NCBI RefSeq assembly: GCF_003286085.1 | Contig: NW_020825289.1 | Coordinates: forward strand, 1-64,000 | Reading direction: 5' to 3' | Source: Drosophila persimilis | Taxonomy: Eukaryota; Arthropoda; Insecta; Diptera; Drosophilidae | Length of the DNA: 64,000 bases | In this document: positions 35,131 to 45,400 of the stretch, piece after piece | How positions within the stretch are numbered: position 1 is the stretch's first letter | How the letters are laid out: each line of letters starts with the position of its first letter | Program-made: the position numbers and the translations under genes | Notes under the pieces: model-generated | Databases searched by the model: none | What the model saw: only the letters and a program-made list of their open reading frames with translations | What the model was told of the DNA's origin: nothing

Positions 35131-36022
35131 TTTGAATTTTTTTCATGCGAGTGCGATCCAAAATGACGCGAACTTTATCAACTTTATCAGCTTCATAAGG
35201 ACTGTTACGCGAAATGTGACCATTCTGATTGCAGTTAAAACACTTCGTTTCGGCTTTGCAGTCTTTGCGTTTGTGTTCTCCTGATCCACAGTTATAGCAA
35301 TATTCTTTTTTACCGCTTTGCCCACTTTGCTGCTTGAAACTCGTCTTATGCTGTTCGTTATTGCCCTTCTTCTCCAATATGTTCAAACGATCATAGATAT
35401 CGAACTCTTCTTTCATGGCCCTGAAGGTCTTACAGCGATACATGGCATACTTATACTCTTTTCTTATGTCCAGACCGTTCACAATATGGCTTATAACAGC
35501 CGCGTCTTCAACATGTCCGACTGCTGCTATTTTTCTCATCTGCAGCAAGTACTCGTGCATCGACTCACTACTCTTCCTCTTTCTTTCTTGCAGCAGCTTA
35601 TGAATGTCTGCACTGTTATAGGTACATGTGAATTCATCCAATAATACGTTCTTGAGTTCCTCATAGGTGCACACGCATTGTGCTTCAAGGAAAACCTTAG
35701 CTGCACCGGTCATTTTTCCTCTGGCCCGCACATACTTTTGCTTTTCAGTAAGCTCATATGCGTCGGCATTTTTTTCGAAAATCTCAAACCATTTTTCTAT
35801 GGGAACTGATTTTTCATCACAATCGCTCACAACTTTTGTAAAATTATCTGGAGCGATCTTCATTTCTCGTTGCTCATCGCAAAGCATTTTCAAACTTAGC
35901 AACTTTATCATTTGATCAATCTTGTCCTCAGTATTCTTTTCCGCATTTTCTAAATCTTCCATCTCGTTTGCACTCGGGCGCGACGTTCCTGGACAGCTTC
36001 TTCCTTCTCTCTCTCTTTCCAA
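35087..36022 (-). CDS. gag: Gag of G2 (about 311 aa, runs into the protease motif)
   Basis: Structural protein of G2 from the ATG at 36022. An acidic N-terminal region is followed by a capsid-like retrotransposon Gag domain with VPIEKWFEIFEKNADAYEL near residues 70-90 and a predicted helical stretch to about 220. Two zinc knuckles follow. The first, CYNCGSGEHKRKDC (about 240), is a perfect CCHC. The second, CFNCNQNGHISRNS (about 260), has Ser in place of the last Cys. The frame continues into a protease DTG before ending, so Gag and protease were probably one fused frame before a one-base loss. The start is the first ATG after the leader; a later Met is possible. Gag itself may still be translatable. 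Confidence 0.8.
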   Translation of the reverse strand: MEREREGRSCPGTSRPSANEMEDLENAEKNTEDKIDQMIKLLSLKMLCDEQREMKIAPDNFTKVVSDCDEKSVPIEKWFEIFEKNADAYELTEKQKYVRARGKMTGAAKVFLEAQCVCTYEELKNVLLDEFTCTYNSADIHKLLQERKRKSSESMHEYLLQMRKIAAVGHVEDAAVISHIVNGLDIRKEYKYAMYRCKTFRAMKEEFDIYDRLNILEKKGNNEQHKTSFKQQSGQSGKKEYCYNCGSGEHKRKDCKAETKCFNCNQNGHISRNSPYEADKVDKVRVILDRTRMKKIQINGIVVDCLVDTGP

Positions 36023-36426
36023 TGCAACGGCGGCGGTGTTTGCATCATTTTGCGGCTCTTTTCGACTTGTGTCTGTGTACCCGACGAGTGCTTGTCTTTT
36101 TGTGTATTACACACAACGTGTCTGTGCGTGTTTTTTCTGCTTATGTATGTACTGCGCACGGACAAGGCGACGCTGCGACGCGACAATGAATTTCACAATT
36201 TTTCAACCGAATTAAACGACTGATCTTTTATTAAAATCCGTGTCTACTGTTATGCTCACAGAATTTTGATTGTTCAACTTAATGTTTATAGCCACCAACA
36301 ACAACTTTACAACTTTATGTAGCTACAAACAACAACTTTAACAACTTTTCAACAATCCTCTTCTTGCATCAGCTTCTGCTTTCTTCTGTTTTTCTTTTTC
36401 ACACACTCTGAGCTCTTTATTCGACG
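36023..36426 (-). other. Leader of G2
   Basis: About 400 bp between the primer site and gag on the minus strand. It contains CAACAACTTTA-type short repeats near 36290-36350. No gene is seen; the small frames on both strands here have no recognisable content. Confidence 0.7.
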
Positions 36427-36440
36427 CGGACGAGCCCCCA
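36427..36440 (-). promoter_or_regulatory. Primer-binding site of G2 (tRNA-Pro type)
   Basis: On the minus strand TGGGGGCTCGTCCG lies 2 nt after the 5' LTR. This is the classic primer site complementary to the 3' end of proline tRNA, also known from gammaretroviruses. It differs from the lysine-type site of G1. Confidence 0.82.
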
Positions 36441-36442
36441 AA

Positions 36443-36722
36443 TGTAAGATTAATATTAAAGTATCATTTATTAATAATGTTTTGATCGAAAAAGAGTACA
36501 AAGTGTTTGATTTAAGATGTGCAATTAATGATTCTGTTCTTCCGACTTTTTGTTCAACTTTCTGCTTCTACTTCCAACAACCGACTCCCATATCGATAAC
36601 CCCTTATCGGCTAGGTCTTTTAAACATCGGTTAAGTCTGGTTATATCGGTTAGGTCTTATCGATGGTATCTTAAGTTCAAATGTTAATTTAGATGGGACT
36701 GCTTGATACACTGTCCTTTACA
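36443..36722 (-). repeat. 5' LTR of G2 (280 bp)
   Basis: Near-identical to 31814-32102 but 9 bp shorter. It carries a TATCGATA palindrome at 36591-36598. It is followed by the target duplication TATA and satellite. Confidence 0.92.
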
Positions 36723-39700
36723 TATATATTTCCCGCCACCGGAAATAAGTTTTTCGTCAGCAGAAATAAGTTTTCTGCAAGCGGAGAGACGTATTTCGTC
36801 AGCAGAGATAAGTTGTCCGGCAGAGGATATCGATTTCCCGGCACCGCAGATAAGTTTTCCGCCAGCGGAGAGATGTATTTTGTCAGCCGTGATAAGATGT
36901 CCGTCAAGGGACATAGATTTCCTCCCGCCGGAGGTAAATGCTATGCCAGCGGAGATCAGTTTTCTGCCGGCGGAGAAACGTAATTCGTCAGCGGGGATAA
37001 ATTGTCCGTCAGGGGATGTAAATTTCCCGCCGTCGGAGATACGATTTCTGCCAGTGGAGAGACGTATTTCGTTAGCAGAGATAAGTTGTCAGGCCGGGGA
37101 TATATATTTCCCGCTACCGGAGATCAGTTTACTGCCAGCGGAGAGACGTATTTCGTCAGCAGAGATAAGTTGTCTGGCAGAGGATATATATTTCCCGCCA
37201 CCGGAAATTAGTTTTCCGCCAGTGGGAGAGACGTATTTCGTCAGCAGAGATAAGTTTTCTGCAAGCGGAGAGACGTATTTCGTCAGCAGAGATAAGGTGT
37301 CCGGCAGGGGATATAGATTTCCCGCCACCGGAAATAAGTTTTCCGCCAGCGGAGAGACGTATTTCATCAGCAGAGATAAGTTGTCCGGCAGGGGATATAT
37401 ATTTCCCGCTACCGGAGATCAGTTTACTGCCAGCGGAGAGAAGTATTTCGTCAGCAGAGATAAGTTGTCTGGCAGAGGATATATATTTCCCGCCACCGGA
37501 AATTAGTTTTCCGCCAGTGGGAGAGACGTATTTCGTCAGCAGAGATAAGTTGTCTGGCAGGGGATATATATTTCCCGCCACCGGAAATTAGTTTTCCGCC
37601 AGTGAAGAGACGTATTTCGTCAGCAGAGATAAGTTGTCCGGCAGGGGATATAGATTTCCCGCCACCGGAAATTAGTTTTCCGCCAGTGGAGAGACGTATT
37701 TCGTCAGCAGAGATAAGTTTTCTGCAAGCGGAGAGACGTATTTCGTCAGCAGAGATAAGGTGTCCGGCAGGGGATATAGATTTCCCGCCACCGGAAATAA
37801 GTTTTCCGCCAGCGGAGAGACGTATTTCATCAGCAGAGATAAGTTGTCCGGCAGGGGATATATATTTCCCGCTACCGGAGATCAGTTTACTGCCAGCGGA
37901 GAGACGTATTTCGTCAGCAGAGATAAGTTGTCTGGCAGAGGATATATATTTCCCGCCACCGGAAATTAGTTTTCCGCCAGTGGGAGAGACGTATTTCGTC
38001 AGCAGAGATAAGTTTTCTGCAAGCGGAGAGACGTATTTCGTCAGCAGAGATAAGGTGTCCGGCAGGGGATATAGATTTCCCGCCACCGGAAATAAGTTTT
38101 CCGCCAGCGGAGAGACGTATTTCGTCAGCAGAGATAAGTTGTCTGGCAGGGGATATATATTTCCCGCCACCGGAAATTAGTTTTCCGCCAGTGAAGAGAC
38201 GTATTTCGTCAGCAGAGATAAGTTGTCCGGCAGGGGATATAGATTTCCCGCCACCGGAAATTAGTTTTCCGCCAGTGGAGAGACGTATTTCGTCAGCAGA
38301 GATAAGTTTTCTGCAAGCGGAGAGACGTATTTCGTCAGCGGAGATAAATTGTCTGCCAGCGGAGATAAGTTGTCCGCCAGCGGATATAGATTTCCCGGCA
38401 CCGGAAATAAGTTTTCCGCCAGCGGAGAGACGTATTTCATCAGCAGAGATAAGTTGTCCGGCAGGGGATATATATTTCCCGCTACCGGAGATCAGTTTAC
38501 TGCCAGCGGAGAGACGTATTTCGTCAGCAGAGATAAGTTGTCTGGCAGAGGATATATATTTCCCGCCACCGGAAATTAGTTTTCCGCCAGTGGGAGAGAC
38601 GTATTTCGTCAGCAGAGATAAGTTTTCTGCAAGCGGAGAGACGTATTTCGTCAGCAGAGATAAGGTGTCCGGCAGGGGATATAGATTTCCCGCCACCGGA
38701 AATAAGTTTTCCGCCAGCGGAGAGACGTATTTCGTCAGCAGAGATAAGTTGTCTGGCAGGGGATATATATTTCCCGCCACCGGAAATTAGTTTTCCGCCA
38801 GTGAAGAGACGTATTTCGTCAGCAGAGATAAGTTGTCCGGCAGGGGATATAGATTTCCCGCCACCGGAAATTAGTTTTCCGCCAGTGGAGAGACGTATTT
38901 CGTCAGCAGAGATAAGTTTTCTGCAAGCGGAGAGACGTATTTCGTCAGCAGAGATAAGTTGTCCGGCAGGGGATATAGATTTCCCGCCACCGGAAATAAG
39001 TTTTCCGCCAGCGGAGAGACGTATTTCGTTAGCAGAGATAAGTTGTCAGGCCGGGGATAAAAATTTCTCGCCCCCGGAGATATGTTTTCTACAAGCGGAG
39101 AGACGTATTTCGTCAGCAGAGATAAGTTAGCTGCAAGCGGAGAGAAGTATTTCGTCAGCAGAGATAACTTGTCCGGCAGAGGTTATAGATTTCCCGCCAC
39201 CGGAAATATGTTTTCCGCCAGCGGAGAGACGTATTTCGTTAGCAGAGATAAGTTGTCAGGCCGGGGATATAAATTTCTCGCCGCCGGAGATAAGTTTTCT
39301 ACAAGCGGAGAGACGTATTTCGTCAGCAGAGATAAGTTAGCTGCAAGCGGAGAGAAGTATTTCGTCAGCAGAGATAACTTGTCCGGCAGAGGTTATAGAT
39401 TTCCCGCCACCGGAAATAAGTTTTCCGCCAGCGGAGAGACGTATTTCGTCAGCAGAGATAAGTTGTCTGGCAGGGGATATATATTTCCCGCCACCGGAAA
39501 TTAGTTTTCCGCCAGTGAAGAGACGTATTTCGTCAGCAGAGATAAGTTGTCCGGCAGGGGATATAGATTTCCCGATACCGGAAATTAGTTTTCCGCCAGT
39601 GGAGAGACGTATTTCGTCAGCAGAGATAAGTTTTCTGCAAGCGGAGAGACGTATTTCGTCAGCAGAGATAAGTTGTCCGGCAGGGGATATAGATTTCCCG

Positions 39701-40669
39701 CCACCGGAAATAAGTTTTCCGCCAGCGGAGAGACGTATTTCGTTAGCAGAGATAAGTTGTCAGGCCGGGGATAACAATTTCTCGCCGCCGGAGATAAGTT
39801 TTCTACAAGCGGAGAGACGTATTTCGTCAGCAGAGATAAGTTAGCTGCAAGCTGAGAGAAGTATTTCGTCAGCAGAGATAACTTGTGCGGCAGGGGATAT
39901 ATATTTCCCGCCACCGGAGATAAGTTTTCCGCCAGCGGAGAGACGTATTTCGTTCGCCGAGATAAGATGTCCGGCAGGGGATATAGATTTCCTGCCGCCG
40001 GAGGTAAATGTTCTGCCAGCGGGGATAAATTGTCCGTCAGGGGATGTAAATTTCCCGCAGTCGAAGATAAGATTTCTGCAAGTGGAAAATCGTAGATAGA
40101 TATAGATATAGATTTCCCGGCACCGGAAATAAGTTAGCTGCAAGCGGAGAGAAGTATTTCGTCAGCAGAGATAACTTGTCCGGCAGAGGATATAGATTTC
40201 CCGCCACCGGAAATAAGTTTTCCGCCAGCGGAGAGACGTATTTCGTCAGCAGAGATAAGTTGTCCGGCAGGGGATATATATTTCCCGATACCGGAGATAA
40301 GTTTTCCGCCAGCGGAGAGACGTATTTCGTTAGCCGAGATAAGTCCGGCAGGGGATATAGATTTCCTGCCGCCGGAGGTAAATGTTCTGTCAGCGGGGAT
40401 AAATTGTCCGTCAGGGGATGTAAATTTCCCGCCGTCGAAGATAAGATTTCTGCAAGTGGAAAATCGTAGTTCGTCAGCGGAGATAAATTGTCCGCCAGCG
40501 GATATAGATTTCCCGGCACCGGAAATAAGTTAGCTGCAAGCGGAGAGAAGTATTTCGTCAGCAGAGATAAATTGTCCGGCAGAGGATATAGAATTCCCGC
40601 CACCGGAAATAAGTTTTCCGCCAGCGGAGAGACGTATTTCGTCAGCAGAGATAAGTTGTCCGGCAGGGG

Positions 40670-43600
40670 ATATATATTTCCCGCCGTCGGAGATAAGATT
40701 TCTGCCAGTGGAAAATCGTAGTTCGTCAGCGGAGATAAATTGTCTGCCAGCGGAGATAAGTTGTCCGCCAGCGGAAATAGATTTCCCGGCACCGGAAATA
40801 AGTTTTCTGCCAGCGTAGAGACGTATTTCGTCAGCAGAGATAAGTTGTCCGGCAGGGGATATATATTTCCCGCCACCGGAAATAAGTTTTCCGCCAGCGG
40901 AGAGACGAATTTCGTTAGCAGAGATAAGTTGTCAGGCCGGGGATAAAAATTTCTCGCCGCCGGAGATAAGTTTTCTACAAGCGGAGAGCCGTATTTCGTC
41001 AGCAGAGATAAGTTAGCTGCAAGCGGAGAGAAGTATTTCGTCAGCAGAGATAACTTGTCCGGCAGAGGATATAGATTTCCCGCCACCGGAAATATGTTTT
41101 CCGCCAGCGGAGAGACGTATATCGTTAGCAGAGATAAGTTGTCAGGCCGGGGATATAAATTTCTCGCCGCCGGAGATAAGTTTTCTACAAGCGGAGAGAC
41201 GTATTTCGTCAGCAGAGATAAGTTGTCCGGCAGGGGGATATAGATTTCCCGCTGCCGGAGGTAAATGTTCTGCCAGCGGAGATTAGTTTTCTGCCGGCGG
41301 AGAAACGTAATTCGTCAGCGGGGATAAATTGTCCGCGAGCGGATATAGATTTCCCAGCACCGGAAATAGGTTTTCCGCCAGCGGAGAGACGTATTTCGTA
41401 AGCAGAGATAAGCAGTCCGGCAGGGGATATATATTTCCCGCCACCGGAAATAAATTTTCCACCAGCGGAGAGACGTATTTCGTTAGCAGAGATAAATTGT
41501 CAGGCCGGGGATATAAATTTCCCGCCACCGGAAATATGTTTTCCGCCAGCGAAAAGACGTATTTCGTTAGCAGAGATAAGATGTCCGGCAGGGGATATAA
41601 ATTTCCCGCCGCCGGAGATAAGTTTTCTGCCAGCGGAGAGACGTATTTCGTAAGCAGAGATAAGTTGTCCGGCAGGGGATATATATTTCCCGCCACCGGA
41701 AATAAGTTTTCCGCCAGCGGAGAGACGTATTTCGTTAGCAGAGATAAGTTGACAGACCGGAGATAAAAATTTCTCGCCGCAGGAGATACGTTTTCTGCAA
41801 GCGGAGAGACGTATTTCGCCAGCAGAGATAAGTTTTCTGCCAGTGGAGAGACGTATTTCGCTAGCAGAGATAAGTTGACAGGCCGGGGATATAAGTTTCT
41901 CGCCGCCGGAGATAAGTTTTCCGCCAGCAAAAAGACGTATTTCGTTAGCAGAGATAAGATGTCCGGCAGGGGAGAAAAATTTCCCGCCGCCGGAGGTAAA
42001 TGTTCTGCAGGCGGAGATTAGTTTTCTGCCGGCGGAGAAACGTAATTCGTCAGCGGGGATAAATTGTCCGTCAGGGGATGTAAATTTCCCGCCGCCGGAG
42101 ATAAGATTTCTGCCAGTGGAGAATCGTATTTCGTCAGCGGAGAAAAATTGTCAGCCAGCGGAAATAAGTTGTCCGCCAGCAGATATAGATTTCCCGGCAC
42201 CGGAAATAAGTTTCCCGCCAGCGGGGAGACGTATTTCGTAAGCAGAGATAAGTTGTCTGGCAGGGGATATAGACTTGCCGCCGCTGGAGATAAGTTTTCT
42301 GCCAGCGTAGAGTCGTATTTCGTCAGCAGAAATAAGTTGTCCGGCAGGGGATATATATTTCCCGCCACCGGAAATAAGTTTTCCGCCAGCGGAGAGACGT
42401 ATTTCGTTAGCAGAGATAAGTTGTCAGGCCGGAGATAAAAATTTCTCGCCGCAGGAGATACGTTTTCTGCAAGCGGAGAGACGTATTTCGTCAGCAGAGA
42501 TTAGTTTTCTGCCAGTGGAGAGACGTATTTCGTTAGCAGAGATAAGTTGACAGGCCGGAGATATAAATTTCTCGCCGCCGGAGATAAGCTTTCTGCAAGC
42601 GGAGAGACGTATTTCGTCAGCAGAGATAAGTTTTCAGCAAGCGGAGATACGTATTTCGTCAGCAGAGATAAGTTGTCCGGCAAGGGATATATATTTTCCG
42701 CCACCGGAAATAAGTTTTCCGCCAGCGGAGAGACGTATTTCGTCAGCAGAGATAAGTTGTCTGGCAGGGGATATATATTTCCCGCCACCGGAAATTAGTT
42801 TTCCGCCAGTGAAGAGACGTATTTCGTCAGCAGAGATAAGTTGTCCGGCAGGGGATATAGATTTCCCGCCACCGGAAATTAGTTTTCCGCCAGTGGAGAG
42901 ACGTATTTCGTCAGCAGAGATAAGTTTTCTGCAAGCGGAGAGACGTATTTCGTCAGCAGAGATAAGTTGTCCGGCAGGGGATATAGATTTCCCGCCACCG
43001 GAAATAAGTTTTCCGCCAGCGGAGAGACGTATTTCGTTAGCAGAGATAAGTTGTCAGGCCGGGGATAAAAATTTCTCGCCCCCGGAGATAAGTTTTCTAC
43101 AAGCGGAGAGACGTATTTCGTCAGCAGAGATAAGTTAGCTGCAAGCGGAGAGAAGTATTTCGTCAGCAGAGATAACTTGTCCGTCAGAGGTTATAGATTT
43201 CCCGCCACCGGAAATATGTTTTCCGCCAGCGGAGAGACGTATTTCGTTAGCAGAGATAAGTTGTCAGGCCGGGGATATAAATTTCTCGCCGCCGGAGATA
43301 AGTTTTCTACAAGCGGAGAGACGTATTTCGTCAGCAGAGATAAGTTAGCTAGATATATATTTCCCGCCGTCGGAGATAAGATTTCTGCCAGTGGAAAATC
43401 GTAGTTCGTCAGCGGAGATAAATTGTCTGCCAGCGGAGATAAGTTGTCCGCCAGCGGAAATAGATTTCCCGGCACCGGAAATAAGTTTTCTGCCAGCGTA
43501 GAGACGTATTTCGTCAGCAGAGATAAGTTGTCCGGCAGGGGATATATATTTCCCGCCACCGGAAATAAGTTTTTCGCCAGCGGAGAGACGAATTTCGTTA

Positions 43601-45400
43601 GCAGAGATAAGTTGTCAGGCCGGGGATAAAAATTTCTCGCCGCCGGAGATAAGTTTTCTACAAGCGGAGAGCCGTATTTCGTCAGCAGAGATAAGTTAGC
43701 TGCAAGCGGAGAGAAGTATTTCGTCAGCAGAGATAACTTGTCCGGCAGAGGATATAGATTTCCCGCCACCGGAAATATGTTTTCCGCCAGCGGAGAGACG
43801 TATATCGTTAGCAGAGATAAGTTGTCAGGCCGGGGATATAAATTTCTCGCCGCCGGAGATAAGTTTTCTACAAGCGGAGAGACGTATTTCGTCAGCAGAG
43901 ATAAGTTGTCCGGCAGGGGGATATAGATTTCCCGCTGCCGGAGGTAAATGTTCTGCCAGCGGAGATTAGTTTTCTGCCGGCGGAGAAACGTAATTCGTCA
44001 GCGGGGATAAATTGTCCGCGAGCGGATATAGATTTCCCAGCACCGGAAATAGGTTTTCCGCCAGCGGAGAGACGTATTTCGTAAGCAGAGATAAGCAGTC
44101 CGGCAGGGGATATATATTTCCCGCCACCGGAAATAAATTTTCCACCAGCGGAGAGACGTATTTCGTTAGCAGAGATAAATTGTCAGGCCGGGGATATAAA
44201 TTTCCCGCCACCGGAAATATGTTTTCCGCCAGCGAAAAGACGTATTTCGTTAGCAGAGATACGATGTCCGGCAGGGGATATAAATTTCCCGCCGCCGGAG
44301 ATAAGTTTTCTGCCAGCGGAGAGACGTATTTCGTAAGCAGAGATAAGTTGTCCGGCAGGGGATATATATTTCCCGCCACCGGAAATAAGTTTTCCGCCAG
44401 CGGAGAGACGTATTTCGTTAGCAGAGATAAGTTGACAGACCGGAGATAAAAATTTCTCGCCGCAGGAGATACGTTTTCTGCAAGCGGAGAGACGTATTTC
44501 GCCAGCAGAGATAAGTTTTCTGCCAGTGGAGAGACGTATTTCGCTAGCAGAGATAAGTTGACAGGCCGGGGATATAAGTTTCTCGCCGCCGGAGATAAGT
44601 TTTCCGCCAGCAAAAAGACGTATTTCGTTAGCAGAGATAAGATGTCCGGCAGGGGAGAAAAATTTCCCGCCGCCGGAGGTAAATGTTCTGCAGGCGGAGA
44701 TTAGTTTTCTGCCGGCGGAGAAACGTAATTCGTCAGCGGGGATAAATTGTCCGTCAGGGGATGTAAATTTCCCGCCGCCGGAGATAAGATTTCTGCCAGT
44801 GGAGAATCGTATTTCGTCAGCGGAGAAAAATTGTCAGCCAGCGGAAATAAGTTGTCCGCCAGCAGATATAGATTTCCCGGCACCGGAAATAAGTTTCCCG
44901 CCAGCGGGGAGACGTATTTCGTAAGCAGAGATAAGTTGTCTGGCAGGGATATAGACTTGCCGCCGCTGGAGATAAGTTTTCTGCCAGCGTAGAGTCGTAT
45001 TTCGTCAGCAGAAATAAGTTGTCCGGCAGGGGATATATATTTCCCGCCACCGGAAATAAGTTTTCCGCCAGCGGAGAGACGTATTTCGTTAGCAGAGATA
45101 AGTTGTCAGGCCGGAGATAAAAATTTCTCGCCGCAGGAGATACGTTTTCTGCAAGCGGAGAGACGTATTTCGTCAGCAGAGATTAGTTTTCTGCCAGTGG
45201 AGAGACGTATTTCGTTAGCAGAGATAAGTTGACAGGCCGGAGATATAAATTTCTCGCCGCCGGAGATAAGCTTTCTGCAAGCGGAGAGACGTATTTCGTC
45301 AGCAGAGATAAGTTTTCAGCAAGCGGAGATACGTATTTCGTCAGCAGAGATAAGTTGTCCGGCAAGGGATATATATTTTCCGCCACCGGAAATAAGTTTT
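40670..45400 (+). repeat. 2683-bp tandem duplication in satellite block 3
   Basis: 40670-43352 is followed directly by a second copy, 43353 to about 45400, which is incomplete at its right end. Variants keep their order, for example GAAATAGGTTTTCCGCCAGC, the TTGACAGACCGGAGATAAAA unit and GTAGAGTCGTATTTCG. The offset is 2683 bp, falling to 2682 after a one-base loss near 44946. This is not a multiple of 21. The junction at 43350-43356 (AGTTAGCTAGATATATAT) joins two monomers out of phase. Confidence 0.85.

Larger units (their letters stand above)
31814..36722 (-). mobile_element. Gypsy-type LTR retrotransposon without env (element G2)
   Basis: A complete 4.9-kb provirus on the minus strand. 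It has LTRs with TG...CA ends, a tRNA-Pro-type primer site, gag with zinc knuckles, protease, RT, RNase H and integrase, and no env. It is flanked by TATA at 31810-31813 and 36723-36726. The joined flanks match an intact satellite unit near 30040-30125, including the rare variants GGGAATATATATTTCCC and GTTTTTCGTCAGCAG. LTR divergence is slight, so insertion is fairly recent, yet the coding region carries several frameshifts and one stop. The family is not named. It belongs to a different branch from G1. Confidence 0.93.

Noticed and set aside
32390..36215. Plus-strand frames opposite G2 (for example 33302-33565, 35318-35644 and 35922-36215)
   Set aside because: Shadows of the minus-strand gag/pol, which carries clear zinc-knuckle, RT and integrase motifs.
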